Shown: positions 17,902-27,846, numbered from the stretch's first letter. The stretch is DNA of 64,000 bases from Rummeliibacillus suwonensis (GCF_007896435.1 NZ_VCBL01000001.1:1331345-1395344), one strand, 5' to 3'. Made by a program: numbers and translations. The notes: generated from the letters alone by a model not told the origin.

Positions 17902-18531
17902 ATGATGAAAGAATTGGATAAAAAAATAGAGTTGCATATCATAACGGATGGTGAGCGTTCCTTAGAGGAAGTGATTCATTTTGCACCAAAATTAGAACCA
18001 TATTTAAGCTATTTGCATATACGAGAGCCCAATCGTACAGCATCTGAGCTATATGATTGTATTCAAAACATACAACAACAAGGTTTTCCGTTAGAGAAGC
18101 TGGTTGTGAATGACCGTATTGATGTTGCGCTTGCTACAGGTATCAGTCATGTGCAACTCGGTTACCGCAGTATTCCCGTCGCTATTATTAGTGATAAATT
18201 TCCAGCTCTTCATATTGGTGCATCCATTCACTCCCTTGAAGAGGCCTCTGATACAAAAGCCGACTGGTTACTTTACGGGCATATTTTTGATACGACGAGT
18301 AAAAAAGGAAAACCTTGTCGTGGTACAAAATTATTGCAGCAGCTAACAAAGAAGGTTTTAAAGCCTGTGATCGCTATTGGTGGAATCACTCCACAAAATA
18401 CGAAGGAAGTTTGTGCGGCAGGGGCTTCTGGAATCGCCATTATGTCGGGGATATGGCAGGCTATTGATCCAGTTGAGAAAGTAAAAGAATATGCATATAA
18501 ACTCGAGGAGTGGGAAGATGAAAAGTTATGA
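17902..18531 (+). CDS. tenI: Thiazole tautomerase TenI (ThiE-like fold)
   Basis: The 209-residue TIM-barrel protein has the ThiE/TenI layout: YLHIREPNRTASELYD, LVVNDRIDVALATGISHVQLGYRS, SIHSLEEA, the WLLYGHIFDTTSKKG segment, and the phosphate loop AIGGITPQN followed by GASGIAIMSGI. TenI aromatises the thiazole phosphate made by ThiG. It is preferred over thiamine phosphate synthase because it leads a thiO-thiS-thiG-thiF operon in the tenI order known from Bacillus. Two ATGs (17902 and 17905) are possible. It overlaps thiO by 14 bases. Confidence 0.87.
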   Translation: MMKELDKKIELHIITDGERSLEEVIHFAPKLEPYLSYLHIREPNRTASELYDCIQNIQQQGFPLEKLVVNDRIDVALATGISHVQLGYRSIPVAIISDKFPALHIGASIHSLEEASDTKADWLLYGHIFDTTSKKGKPCRGTKLLQQLTKKVLKPVIAIGGITPQNTKEVCAAGASGIAIMSGIWQAIDPVEKVKEYAYKLEEWEDEKL

Positions 18532-19591
18532 CAGTATCATTATTGGTGGCGGTGTCATCGGTAGTACAATCGCACATTGTCTTGCAGAGCAGGGGTTACA
18601 TGTAGCCATTCTTGAAAAAAACGAGATTGCTTCTGGTGCTTCTCACGCAGCCGCAGGGCTTCTAGGCGTTCAAGCTGAATGGGACGAATATGATCCTTTA
18701 TATGATATGGCTAGAAAAAGCAGAGCCTTATTCCCAAAAGTTGCTGAAAAAATCCGTGAAAAAACGGGAATTGATATTGGCTATGAAGCGAAGGGAATCT
18801 ATCGGATTGCACATACGGAAGAAGAATGGCAAAGAATTAAAGAAATTCGTACTTGGCAAATAGCAGCGGGAGAGGAAGCCGTATTACTTTCCTCAGAAGA
18901 AGTAAGAAAGGTCGAGCCAAATGTTTCTTCAGAAATAGTAGGTGCAGTCTATTATCCAACAGACGGACATGTTTTAGCTCCAGCATTGACAAAAGGACAA
19001 GCACTTGCGGCCGCAGCTAGCAGTGCCGAAATCTTCGAATATACAACTGTCCTACAAATTGTTGTAAAGGATGAAAAAGTGACCGGTGTCCAAACAACAG
19101 AAGGCTTTTTCCCTTGCAAACAGGTTTGTATCACAACAGGGGCATGGAGTACGCCATTTCTAAAACAATTTAATAAAAATTATGGTACGTATCCAGTAAA
19201 AGGTGAAGTGATTTCCTTAAAAAGTAATCGTCCTTTACTAAAGGCTCCGCTATTTTTGAAACGATTTTACATCGCTCCAAAACGTTATGGCAAATATGTA
19301 ATAGGCGCGACGATGGAGCCTCATTCTTTTCAAGAACAGGTGAAGGCATCTAGTGTAGCAGATATTTTACAACGCGCTTTTTCAATCCTTCCTGCTTTAC
19401 AGGATGCGACTTGGGATCGTACTTGGGCAGGTTTACGACCAGAGTCGAATGAGGGGCGACCATATATGGAAGCACATCCTACGATTCAGGGACTATTTGT
19501 ATCCACGGGGCATTATCGAAATGGCATTTTGTTGAGTCCATTTGTTGGTGAATACATGGCAAATAAAATGGTGGGGAATTATGTTTATTAA
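18518..19591 (+). CDS. thiO: Glycine oxidase ThiO
   Basis: The ATG at 18518 is used because GAGGAGTGGGAAG precedes it and the protein then begins with the Rossmann FAD motif IIIGGGVIGSTIAHCLAEQG (residues 6-25). The 357-residue flavoenzyme of the D-amino-acid oxidase family continues with ASGASHAAAGLLG and a C-terminal YRNGILLSPFVGEYMA. ThiO oxidises glycine to the imine that becomes part of the thiazole ring. It lies between tenI and thiS and overlaps both, so translation is coupled. Confidence 0.92.
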   Translation: MKSYDSIIIGGGVIGSTIAHCLAEQGLHVAILEKNEIASGASHAAAGLLGVQAEWDEYDPLYDMARKSRALFPKVAEKIREKTGIDIGYEAKGIYRIAHTEEEWQRIKEIRTWQIAAGEEAVLLSSEEVRKVEPNVSSEIVGAVYYPTDGHVLAPALTKGQALAAAASSAEIFEYTTVLQIVVKDEKVTGVQTTEGFFPCKQVCITTGAWSTPFLKQFNKNYGTYPVKGEVISLKSNRPLLKAPLFLKRFYIAPKRYGKYVIGATMEPHSFQEQVKASSVADILQRAFSILPALQDATWDRTWAGLRPESNEGRPYMEAHPTIQGLFVSTGHYRNGILLSPFVGEYMANKMVGNYVY

Positions 19592-19775
19592 TGGGACTAC
19601 GATAGAAATACCGGAAACTGTAGGAACGATTCAGGAATTACTTATCTATTTAAAACTCCAAGATAAAATGGTGATTGTGGAACAAAATGGAGTTATTTTA
19701 CAAAAAGAAGATTATTCACAGGTTGTAAAGTCAACCGATACAATCGAAATTGTGACATTTGTAGGAGGCGGTTAA
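19581..19775 (+). CDS. thiS: Sulfur carrier protein ThiS
   Basis: This 64-residue ubiquitin-like protein starts [21 protein letters not shown] and ends in VTFVGGG, the diglycine tail that ThiF adenylates and that is converted to a thiocarboxylate. The ATG at 19581 lies 11 bases before the thiO stop, with GGTGGGGAA upstream. It donates sulfur to ThiG for thiazole formation. Confidence 0.92.
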   Translation: MFINGTTIEIPETVGTIQELLIYLKLQDKMVIVEQNGVILQKEDYSQVVKSTDTIEIVTFVGGG

Positions 19776-19776
19776 T

Positions 19777-20547
19777 ATGTATCAAATTGGACCATATACA
19801 TTTACATCTAGATTATTACTTGGAACAGGAAAGTTTTCAGATTTTGATATTCAAAGTCGTGCGATAGAAGTTTCAGAGGCTGAAATTTTAACATTTGCTG
19901 TACGTCGTATGAATATTTTTGAACCATCACAACCCAATTTGCTAGATAAGCTTGATCTATCAAACTATCGTTTACTTCCGAATACAGCGGGAGCTAAAAC
20001 AGCTGAGGAAGCTGTACGCATTGCAAAACTCGCTAGGGCATCTGGTCTTTGTGATATGATCAAGGTTGAAGTAATTGGCTGTGATGATACGTTATTGCCA
20101 GATCCATTTGAAACGTATCGCGCATGTGAAATCCTTCTTTCGGAAGGATTTATTGTACTTCCGTATATTTCAGACGACGTAGTACTTGCTCACAAATTAC
20201 AAGAACTTGGCGTGCATGCCATCATGCCTGGTGCTTCTCCTATTGGCTCAGGTCAAGGAATTTTGAATCCATACAATTTACAAATCATCATTGAACAAGC
20301 AACAGTACCTGTTATTGTAGATGCAGGAATCGGTACTCCTTCTGATGCAGCACTTGCCCTTGAGTTGGGAGCTGATGCTGTATTGCTCAATTCAGCCGTA
20401 TCGGGTGCGAAAAATCCTGTCCAAATGGCAGAAGCGATGAAATTGGCAATCCGTGCAGGTAGGCTTGGTTTTGAAGCAGGTATGATTGAGAAAAAAACAC
20501 GAGCACAAGCAAGCAGTCCAACACAAGGAATGAGCGTTATTGACTAG
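19777..20547 (+). CDS. thiG: Thiazole synthase ThiG
   Basis: The 256-residue TIM-barrel protein begins [20 protein letters not shown] and contains [57 protein letters not shown] and [33 protein letters not shown], all ThiG landmarks; the lysine in MIKVEVIG is the Schiff-base residue. ThiG condenses deoxyxylulose phosphate, dehydroglycine and ThiS-thiocarboxylate. One base separates it from thiS and it overlaps thiF. Confidence 0.95.
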   Translation: MYQIGPYTFTSRLLLGTGKFSDFDIQSRAIEVSEAEILTFAVRRMNIFEPSQPNLLDKLDLSNYRLLPNTAGAKTAEEAVRIAKLARASGLCDMIKVEVIGCDDTLLPDPFETYRACEILLSEGFIVLPYISDDVVLAHKLQELGVHAIMPGASPIGSGQGILNPYNLQIIIEQATVPVIVDAGIGTPSDAALALELGADAVLLNSAVSGAKNPVQMAEAMKLAIRAGRLGFEAGMIEKKTRAQASSPTQGMSVID

Positions 20548-21556
20548 TCGCTATTCAAGACAAGAATTGTTTTCGCCAATTGGATATGAAGGACAGCAAA
20601 AAATTTGTCAAAAGCATGTACTGATTGTTGGAGCAGGAGCATTGGGAAGTGGAAATGCCGAGATGCTTGCTCGTGCAGGTGTTGGGAAGATATCGATTGT
20701 GGATCGTGATTATGTGGATTGGTCGAATTTACAGCGTCAGCAATTATATTGTGAGGAAGACGTGCGTGAGCATTTGCCAAAGGCTGTTGCGGCGAAGCGA
20801 AGATTAGAAGCGATCAATCAGGAAGTAAAAGTCGAAGCATTTGTGCAGGATCTAACACCATCAGGACTTTCAGCATTTCAACATGTAGATTTGATCATTG
20901 ATGCCACTGATAATTTTGAAACACGCTTTTTACTGAATGATTTCGCCGTAAAGCATAACATCCCATGGATCTATGGAGCATGTGTGGGGAGCTATGGGAT
21001 TACCTATACGATTTTGCCTCACCAAAAACCATGTTTGAACTGTTTGATGAAGACACTGCCTTTGGGAGGAGCAACATGTGATACATCGGGTATTATTGCA
21101 CCAACTGTCGCACAAGTGGTATCTTATCAGGTGACAGAAGCATTAAAAATATTGGTAGAAGATTGGGACGCTCTTCGAAATGAATTAGTATCATTTGATT
21201 CATGGAAAAATGAGTTCAGTAAAATCAATGTGAATTTATTGAAACAGGATACATGTCAAACCTGTGGAGCAAACCCGACGTATCCCTATTTATCCAACTA
21301 TTCGCTTTCAAAGGTAGCGGTCCTCTGCGGTCGCAATACGGTCCAAATTCGTCCAGCAAAGTATCAAGCTATTGACGTGAAACAATATGAGAAATATCTT
21401 GCTCCACATGTTCAAAATATTCATTGTAATCCGTATTTACTTCATTGCCAAATTGATCAATATAAACTTGTTCTCTTTGCGGATGGGCGTGTATTGATTC
21501 ATGGTACAAATGATGTAGCGGAAGCGAAGAATATTTATTATCGATATTTTGCTTAA
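20540..21556 (+). CDS. thiF: Adenylyltransferase ThiF (MoeB/ThiF family)
   Basis: The 338-residue E1-like protein starts at a TTG overlapping the thiG end ([19 protein letters not shown]). It has the ATP-binding loop [22 protein letters not shown] (about residues 29-50), the NLQRQQLY segment, [14 protein letters not shown] and the zinc-binding pairs C-L-N-C and C-Q-T-C. It adenylates the ThiS C terminus. It is somewhat longer than MoeB-only proteins, with a C-terminal ThiS-like/rhodanese-like remnant rather than a full rhodanese. Last gene of the operon. Confidence 0.9.
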   Translation: MTSRYSRQELFSPIGYEGQQKICQKHVLIVGAGALGSGNAEMLARAGVGKISIVDRDYVDWSNLQRQQLYCEEDVREHLPKAVAAKRRLEAINQEVKVEAFVQDLTPSGLSAFQHVDLIIDATDNFETRFLLNDFAVKHNIPWIYGACVGSYGITYTILPHQKPCLNCLMKTLPLGGATCDTSGIIAPTVAQVVSYQVTEALKILVEDWDALRNELVSFDSWKNEFSKINVNLLKQDTCQTCGANPTYPYLSNYSLSKVAVLCGRNTVQIRPAKYQAIDVKQYEKYLAPHVQNIHCNPYLLHCQIDQYKLVLFADGRVLIHGTNDVAEAKNIYYRYFA

Positions 21557-21589
21557 AAAACTATAATTTTCCGTTTTTTAGAGTTTTCA

Positions 21590-21618
21590 AAGAGGGGTTT
21601 GAGTTGCTCCTCTTTTTA
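21590..21618 (+). terminator. Terminator of the thiamine operon
   Basis: AAGAGG (21590-21595) pairs with CCTCTT (21609-21614) followed by TTTT. The stem is short but well placed 34 bases after thiF. Confidence 0.6.
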
Positions 21619-21638
21619 TGTATATTTTTATAATATAA

Positions 21639-21922
21639 CAGGCGTGTTGATTAGGCAGAAATTAGGGAATATTTTTGATATAATTCTTAAAAAAACATGT
21701 ATTTTTCGTTCCATTTATGTAGATCTTCGCTGCGGCTTGCTCGAGTCCTCGAAAATGCATGCGCATTTCCTTCGTGCGGTGTGGATTCAGGAAGTCCATT
21801 CAATGTCCCGCGGGAAAAGCGAGACAGTTGAGACCCTGCACGAGCGTAGCGAAGCAAGCCGTAGCGGAAATCAACGAATTCTCCCTATCTTCATGGAGAA
21901 AATTGGATAATCAACACGCCTG
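21639..21922 (+). repeat. Family A repeat, copy A3 (no cassette)
   Basis: About 284 bp with well-preserved 14-bp inverted termini: CAGGCGTGTTGATT at the left and AATCAACACGCCTG at the right. The interior includes TCGAGTCCTCGAAAATGC, TCATTCAATGT-like GTCCATTCAATGTCCCG and CGTAGCGGAAATCAACG. At the cassette position it has only GCACGAGCGTAGCGAAGC. This is the cleanest copy for defining the element ends. The reading frame at 21599-21910 is rejected. Confidence 0.85.
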
Positions 21923-22076
21923 ATAATATAATCTTGTTTCAATTGAATGTTTAGGTATTAATCATTGGTGAAAAATAAAATATTCTCTTTTAATCTATTT
22001 ATATCTTTTAAATGACAAAAATAACTGGATATTGTAAAATGTATTTAATTCCATTTTACAAAGGGGTGTATAAGGG

Positions 22077-23651
22077 ATGAATGTACCATTAGTATTAACC
22101 GATTTTTTAGACAGAGCAGTGGAATTATACGGGGATAAGGAAGCACTTTTTGATGAAAAGAGAGCGTTTACATACGCTCATATAAATAAACGTGTCAATC
22201 AGTTATCTCGTGGGCTACAATCCTTTGGGGTGAAAAAAGGGGATAAAGTAGCCTATTTAGCTTCCAATACAGTTGAGATGTATGAAGGTTTTTATGGTAT
22301 TTATCAATTAGGTGCCATTATGGTGCCGTTAAATATTCGTTTAAAACCTGACGATTATTTATTTATATTAAATCATAGTGAATCTAAGATTTTACTTGTT
22401 GATCAAGATTTTTATCACTTGATTGTTCCGATTAAAGAAAAACTGGAAACGGTTCAACAAATTATTGTTCACTATAAAGATGAAGAAACTTCAGAACTAG
22501 GTTATGACGAATGGCTTGCTGTATTTGATGATGGTAAGTTTAATCGTGTAGAATTGGATGAAAATGATGTAGCCAGTTTACTTTATACAAGTGGTACAAC
22601 AGGTGATCCAAAAGGTGTTATGTTAACACATCGAAACAACTATCTGCATGCACTTTCATCGATGCATCATTTACGGGTAACAGATGAAGATACACTTTTA
22701 CATGTTTTACCGATGTTTCATGTAAACGGTTGGGGGTCGCCATTTTATTATACAGCAAATGGTTCATCTCAAGTCTTCTTACGAAAGGCAACACCAGAGG
22801 CAATTTTTCATGCGATGGCAAAGCACAATGTTTCAGTTGTTCATATGGCGCCAACGGTATTGAATTCGCTGATTCAATATTATGAAGAACATCATCCTAC
22901 GTTATCAGATAAACTTCGCGTGGTCATCGCAGGATCTGCGCCTCCAGTTGCATTTGTTGAAAAGGTAGAAAAAGAGATTGGTTGGGAGTTTATACAAGTT
23001 TATGGTATGACAGAATCATCCCCACTAAGTACCGTCTCTCGTATTCTTCCACAATATAAAGATTTAACTGATCAAGAAAAATATCAACTAAAAGCAAAGG
23101 CTGGCACACCCATGATTGGAACAAAAGTGAAAGTGGTAGATGAATTTGGCGATGAAGTGCCACATGATGGGGCGACGGTTGGAGAAGTTATTGTGCGAGG
23201 TAATGGGGTGATGAAAGGGTATTGGAAAAATGAACAAGCGACTATCAACACCATAAAAGACGGTTGGTTGCACACAGGGGATGTAGGGCATATTGATGAC
23301 AAAGGATACGTAGCCATAACGGATCGAAAGAAAGATATTATTATAAGCGGTGGGGAAAATATCTCCTCTATTGAAGTAGAAGGGGTACTTTATGATCATC
23401 CTGATATTCTTGAAGCAGCTGTCATTGCTATCCCACACGAAAAATGGGGAGAAACACCTCATGCCTACGTTGTATTGCGCGAAAATGCAACATTAACAGA
23501 GCAAGATATCATCGATTTTTCTCGCTCCAAGCTGGCTCATTTTAAAGCCATTACAGGTGTTACATTTATAAAAGAATTACCAAAAACAGCATCTGGAAAA
23601 ATTCAAAAAGTGCATTTAAGAAAGAATTATGTGGAAAGTACAGGTGCTTAA
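22077..23651 (+). CDS. Fatty-acid/acyl-CoA ligase (AMP-binding family)
   Basis: The 524-residue enzyme has the AMP-binding motif LLYTSGTTGDPKGVMLTH (about residues 166-183), FIQVYGMTESSP, the GWLHTGDVGHIDDKGYVAITDRKKDIIISGGENIS hinge region and the catalytic lysine in LPKTASGKIQK. It activates a carboxylic acid as the acyl-AMP and then the CoA thioester, and resembles medium/long-chain acyl-CoA synthetases of Bacillales. AAAGGGGTGTATAAGGG precedes the ATG. Monocistronic, closed by a strong terminator. Confidence 0.9.
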   Translation: MNVPLVLTDFLDRAVELYGDKEALFDEKRAFTYAHINKRVNQLSRGLQSFGVKKGDKVAYLASNTVEMYEGFYGIYQLGAIMVPLNIRLKPDDYLFILNHSESKILLVDQDFYHLIVPIKEKLETVQQIIVHYKDEETSELGYDEWLAVFDDGKFNRVELDENDVASLLYTSGTTGDPKGVMLTHRNNYLHALSSMHHLRVTDEDTLLHVLPMFHVNGWGSPFYYTANGSSQVFLRKATPEAIFHAMAKHNVSVVHMAPTVLNSLIQYYEEHHPTLSDKLRVVIAGSAPPVAFVEKVEKEIGWEFIQVYGMTESSPLSTVSRILPQYKDLTDQEKYQLKAKAGTPMIGTKVKVVDEFGDEVPHDGATVGEVIVRGNGVMKGYWKNEQATINTIKDGWLHTGDVGHIDDKGYVAITDRKKDIIISGGENISSIEVEGVLYDHPDILEAAVIAIPHEKWGETPHAYVVLRENATLTEQDIIDFSRSKLAHFKAITGVTFIKELPKTASGKIQKVHLRKNYVESTGA

Positions 23652-23657
23652 TATCTT

Positions 23658-23695
23658 CCAAAAGTCCAATGATGATCTTGTCATTGGACTTTTGG
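23658..23695. terminator. Strong hairpin terminator
   Basis: CCAAAAGTCCAATGA and TCATTGGACTTTTGG form a perfect 15-bp stem with an 8-base loop. The A/T-rich arms let it act on both strands, between the acyl-CoA ligase gene and the convergent acetyltransferase gene. Confidence 0.85.
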
Positions 23696-23728
23696 CGTGG
23701 CAAAAATAACACAGAATTTCAAGAACAA

Positions 23729-24262
23729 CTATGAATAAATACGCCGCCATTCATCTTCTAAAATGCCCATTTCGATTAAATTCCAATAATTATCTCCGTT
23801 TTTTCGTGCATCTCTTAGCATCCCTTCCTTCACGAATCCCACCTTTTCATAACAATGAATAGCTGGAGTATTAAAATCAAATACGCCCAATGTCACTTTA
23901 TGTAATTTTAGTTCTTCGAAGGCAATGGCTAGAACAGCTTTAACCATTTCAGTCCCGATTCCTTTTCCTCGAACTTCTGTAGAGCCAACTAATACTTTTC
24001 CAATCCTTGCCGATTGGTTGACTCTGTCGATCTTGCCCAAAGAAATATGTCCGATCACTTGGTTGGATTCTTGATCGATGGCTTTGTAAATGTATGTGTC
24101 AGAATCCATTCTATTTGCGTTTTTTAGATAATTTTCTAATTGCTGAATGGTTAATGGATACCGGAATGTAGGACCTGACCATTGTAATGTAAAATCTGCT
24201 GATGGAATCCAATTGATCAACTGTTCCATGTCTGATTGTTCAAAATACTTTAGCTCAATCAT
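23729..24262 (-). CDS. GNAT family N-acetyltransferase (RimJ/RimL type)
   Basis: The ATG at 24262 is preferred to one at 24268 because AGAAGG then sits six bases upstream. The product of 177 residues has the RimJ/RimL arrangement: IGHISLGKIDRVNQSARIGKVLVGSTEVRGKGIGTEMV (about residues 70-107) with the R-G-K-G-I-G acetyl-CoA loop, and HKVTLGVFDFNTPAIHCYEKVGFVKEG. The acceptor is unknown. It may acetylate a protein terminus or a small molecule. Confidence 0.87.
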   Translation of the reverse strand: MIELKYFEQSDMEQLINWIPSADFTLQWSGPTFRYPLTIQQLENYLKNANRMDSDTYIYKAIDQESNQVIGHISLGKIDRVNQSARIGKVLVGSTEVRGKGIGTEMVKAVLAIAFEELKLHKVTLGVFDFNTPAIHCYEKVGFVKEGMLRDARKNGDNYWNLIEMGILEDEWRRIYS

Positions 24263-24417
24263 TTGCATCCTTCTTTCCTCTTAATAGAGTATTATAATAA
24301 TAAAAATTCTAAAAAATAAATGATATAGAAAATTGTAGTATGTATTAGGATGGATTCAAGGATTAGTTGATTCTTTTTCTACTTTCGTTCGTCTATAGCT
24401 GTGAAAGGAGGATTTTC

Positions 24418-24924
24418 ATGCGATATAAACTGTTCGAACAATTATATGAACAACATAGCGATACCATTTATCAATACATATTTTTTCTCGTTAACAATAA
24501 AGAATTGGCGGAAGATTTAACACAAGAAGTATTTTTTCGAGCATACAAACGACTTGATACATTTGCAGGTCAGTCCACCCTTTATACTTGGCTCAGAAAA
24601 ATTGCAAGAAATTTAGTTTATGATCATTATCGTAGAAAAAGAATGATCCAATTTGTCCCATTCGTATCGAATGATGTGTGGCAAGATGATCAATTATTAC
24701 CGAACGAAATCTTTGAAAAAGGGGAGGAACTCATTACCCTTTATAAAGCGATCACTCATTTAAAATTAGCATACAGAGAAGTGCTGATATTAAGAAAAAT
24801 AGAAGGACTATCGATCAAGGAAACGGCCATGGTACTAGGTTGCACAGAAGCAAAAGTAAAAAATAATACGACACGTGCTATTCAATCATTAAAGAAAATA
24901 ATGAAGGAAAAGGAGGATGAGTAA
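24418..24924 (+). CDS. ECF sigma factor (sigma-70 family)
   Basis: The ATG at 24418 follows GAAAGGAGGATTTTC; an in-frame start at 24367 lacks a ribosome site. The 168-residue protein has region 2 (YQYIFFLVNNKELAEDLTQEVFFRAYKRL, then TLYTWLRKIARNLVYDHYRRK) and region 4 (YREVLILRKIEGLSIKETAMVLG with KVKNNTTRAIQSLKK). ECF factors steer RNA polymerase to envelope-stress genes. It is followed after three bases by a membrane protein with a cytoplasmic N terminus, the expected anti-sigma. It resembles the SigX/SigV class but the exact group is not assigned. Confidence 0.9.
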   Translation: MRYKLFEQLYEQHSDTIYQYIFFLVNNKELAEDLTQEVFFRAYKRLDTFAGQSTLYTWLRKIARNLVYDHYRRKRMIQFVPFVSNDVWQDDQLLPNEIFEKGEELITLYKAITHLKLAYREVLILRKIEGLSIKETAMVLGCTEAKVKNNTTRAIQSLKKIMKEKEDE

Positions 24925-24927
24925 GCG

Positions 24928-25932
24928 ATGAAGAAGGAATTAGATGCACTATTCCATGAGCTTTCATTGATCAAGCGTGATTCAAAACAAAAGAAAGAAA
25001 GTTTGCAATTACTTTTAAACAGAATAGAAGAAGATAAAAATTCTTTAAGAAGGACGAAACTATGGCGGCCAATGATTACAGTAGTCATGTTTGGTTTCGT
25101 GTGTTGTTTATTCTTTTTGATTTCACAATCTCCTACAACTACAGTTCAATTGAGTAGAGGGGAAGATATGATTTCTAGCCTTCAAGGAAATCATCGCTAT
25201 ATACAAACGATAAATGTTTCTAGCTCGCATTCATTAAATTATTTTCCTAGAGATGATGCAAATTTTTATTTTGGTATGGAAAAAAAAGTAGATCCATTTC
25301 AAGGTGTGAATACAGAGTTGAAGGATTTACTATTAACTGCTAAACCAATACAGAAACAGAACATACAACCACTTTTCACGATAATTAGAGATGTACAAGT
25401 AAATTACACTGATCACAAAAGTCATTTGAAAGGAACATTATTTTTAAAAATAATATTTATAGATACAAACAAGAAGCTACTCTATATAAAAGATATGAAA
25501 AATGATAAATGGTATAAAATTGAAGGTGCTGCTACAGAGAAATTACAAACGATTAAAGCCGCCTCTAGTTTTCCAAATTCTCTATTTGGTTTATTGAATT
25601 TTTATGCACCTATTTTCCTTATTTCTTTTCTAGTAGGGCTTATTATCAAAGATAAATTTCCGATTATTAAAAGGACACCTAAATACGTAGATAAAAAGCA
25701 TCAATGGATAGACCGTAGCATAGTTGGAGGAGGCATAGTCATTTTAACGGGGTCCATCTATTACTTGGGGGTTATTCATGTCTTATTTGTTTTTCTCATA
25801 CCAATCATTATTCTGATATATCGTTTTTATAGGGAGTTCAATTTTAGAGCTGAAAATAAGAGACAATATTTGATCATCAATGAATTCATTGTTTTTGTTT
25901 TATTTATGATCGGATATTTCATGGGTGTGTAA
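24928..25932 (+). CDS. Putative membrane anti-sigma factor
   Basis: The 334-residue protein has a charged cytoplasmic N-terminal part (residues 1-46), a membrane helix at about 48-66, an extracytoplasmic domain of about 150 residues, and four further hydrophobic segments near 220-240, 264-283, 283-300 and 316-333. Its start is three bases after the sigma stop. Sigma-linked proteins of this layout hold the ECF factor until a signal arrives. The C-terminal multi-helix part is unusual, since most anti-sigmas have a single membrane pass. The function is inferred from position. Confidence 0.7.
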   Translation: MKKELDALFHELSLIKRDSKQKKESLQLLLNRIEEDKNSLRRTKLWRPMITVVMFGFVCCLFFLISQSPTTTVQLSRGEDMISSLQGNHRYIQTINVSSSHSLNYFPRDDANFYFGMEKKVDPFQGVNTELKDLLLTAKPIQKQNIQPLFTIIRDVQVNYTDHKSHLKGTLFLKIIFIDTNKKLLYIKDMKNDKWYKIEGAATEKLQTIKAASSFPNSLFGLLNFYAPIFLISFLVGLIIKDKFPIIKRTPKYVDKKHQWIDRSIVGGGIVILTGSIYYLGVIHVLFVFLIPIIILIYRFYREFNFRAENKRQYLIINEFIVFVLFMIGYFMGV

Positions 25933-26073
25933 TATATAGTGAAATAATTAAAAAATACCGTCAATATCTAACATTGCTATGGAAATTAGTTGTTCAATTT
26001 CAGATAAAATTATTTTGGTAAAAGTTGGACGTTTGTGGTATAACATTAAAAAGTATATGGAGGGGACAACGGA

Positions 26074-27831
26074 ATGAATGATAAAATTGAAAGAACACAA
26101 GAAAGAATTTTAAGTTCTCAACAGAAGAGGAAAGCCGACTTCATTTTGCGTAATGCACAAGTTGCAGATGTTTTTAATCTTCAATGGAAAAAAGCGGATA
26201 TTGTTGTAACAGACGGAATAATTGTAGCCATAGATGATGAAGGGATTTTTGAAGCGACATATGAGGAAGATGCAAATGGAGGTTATGTCATTCCTGGTTT
26301 AATAGATGGGCATATTCATATCGAATCTTCTATGCTGCCACCCTCTGAATTTAGTAAAATCTTATTGCCACATGGGATTACGACAGTTATTACAGATCCA
26401 CATGAGATTGCTAATGTGGCAGGGGCAGCAGGTATTCAATATATGTTGGAAGATGCACAAAGTGCGGAAATGGATATTTATGTGATGCTACCATCCAGTG
26501 TACCTGCCACTTCTTTTGAAAATGCAGGAGCAACATTGAACGCACAGGACTTAAAACCATTTTTATCACATCCAAATGTTCTGGGATTAGCAGAGGTTAT
26601 GGATTTTCCAGCAGTCTTGAACGGTCAAAAAGATATGTTGCAAAAAATCATTCAAACAGAAACGACAAGAAATATCGTAGATGGTCATGGAGCCGGTTTA
26701 GACGCTTCTCAAATTCGTGGATATCGTGTTGCTGGCATTCAAACAGATCATGAATGCGTTACTGCGGAAGAAGCGGCTACAAGGATTCAACAGGGAATGT
26801 ATGTGCTGATTCGCGAAGGCTCTGCTGCTAAGAACTTGCGGGATGTTTTGCCGGCAGTCAATTCTTCAAATGCGAGACGTTTTTTATTCTGTACAGATGA
26901 TAAACATTTGGACGAGCTAATAGACGAAGGCAGTATTAATCACTCTATATCTTTAGCAATTGAAGAGGGAATGGAACCGCTTCAAGCGATTCAACTAGCA
27001 ACATTAAATGCAGCAGAATGTTATCGATTGTATCAAAAAGGGGCTCTTGCTGAAGGCTATGTTGCCGACTTTCTCTTGCTAGCGGATTTAACCACATGTA
27101 AACCGCAAGCTGTTTGGAAAAATGGTAAAAAGGTTGCTGAGAATGGGGAAATATGTACAACTCGTAACGATTCTATCAAAGTCCCATCATTGATTTTAGA
27201 ATCCGTCCATATTCCAAAACTATCCTTGCAAGATTTAGCCATCCCTTTTCAGAATGGGAACCTTGCCAACATTATTGAAATTGAGCCAAATCAGCTCATT
27301 ACTCATAAAAAAGTGGCGAAGGTTGAAGTTGAAAATGGTGTATTTGTTCCTTCTGTAGAAGATGACTATTTAAAGCTTGCTGTCATTGAACGCCATCATC
27401 ATTTAGGGAATATAGGACTTGGTATTGTACATGGATTTGGTTTAAAAAAGGGAGCAGTTGCGACAACGGTTGCACATGATTCCCATAATGCACTTGTGTG
27501 CGGAACAAATGATGCCGATATCTTGTTGGCGCTTGCTGAACTTCAAAAAATGCAAGGGGGTTATGTTATAGTAGCTGATGGTAAAGTACTAAGCGCTTTA
27601 CCTCTTCCGATTGCAGGTCTAATGACAGATTTAAAAGCTGAAATAGCAGCAGAAAAGTTACATGACTTACATAAAGCTCTATTACGATTAAATCCGGAAC
27701 TGAAATTCCACCTATTTTTAACCTTGTCATTTATTGCATTACCAGTTATACCTAGTATTAAATTAACGGATACAGGTTTATTTGATGTGACAAGCTTTAA
27801 GCATATTCCAATTGAAGTTATTTCAGAATAA
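26074..27831 (+). CDS. ade: Adenine deaminase
   Basis: The 585-residue metal-dependent hydrolase has GGYVIPGLIDGHIHIESSM (about residues 72-90) with the metal histidines, HGITTVITDPHEIANVAG, VDGHGAGLDASQIRGYRVAG, TDHECVTAEEA and FLFCTDDKHLDELI, all typical of Ade. It converts adenine to hypoxanthine and ammonia in purine salvage. The length is normal. GGAGGGGAC lies before the ATG. No purine riboswitch or PurR box was recognised in the leader. Monocistronic with its own terminator. Confidence 0.94.
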   Translation: MNDKIERTQERILSSQQKRKADFILRNAQVADVFNLQWKKADIVVTDGIIVAIDDEGIFEATYEEDANGGYVIPGLIDGHIHIESSMLPPSEFSKILLPHGITTVITDPHEIANVAGAAGIQYMLEDAQSAEMDIYVMLPSSVPATSFENAGATLNAQDLKPFLSHPNVLGLAEVMDFPAVLNGQKDMLQKIIQTETTRNIVDGHGAGLDASQIRGYRVAGIQTDHECVTAEEAATRIQQGMYVLIREGSAAKNLRDVLPAVNSSNARRFLFCTDDKHLDELIDEGSINHSISLAIEEGMEPLQAIQLATLNAAECYRLYQKGALAEGYVADFLLLADLTTCKPQAVWKNGKKVAENGEICTTRNDSIKVPSLILESVHIPKLSLQDLAIPFQNGNLANIIEIEPNQLITHKKVAKVEVENGVFVPSVEDDYLKLAVIERHHHLGNIGLGIVHGFGLKKGAVATTVAHDSHNALVCGTNDADILLALAELQKMQGGYVIVADGKVLSALPLPIAGLMTDLKAEIAAEKLHDLHKALLRLNPELKFHLFLTLSFIALPVIPSIKLTDTGLFDVTSFKHIPIEVISE

Positions 27832-27846
27832 AGATTTTTTAAATAC

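Noticed and set aside
25933-26073. Purine riboswitch or PurR box before ade
   Set aside because: No purine aptamer core and no inverted CGAA-type box could be recognised.
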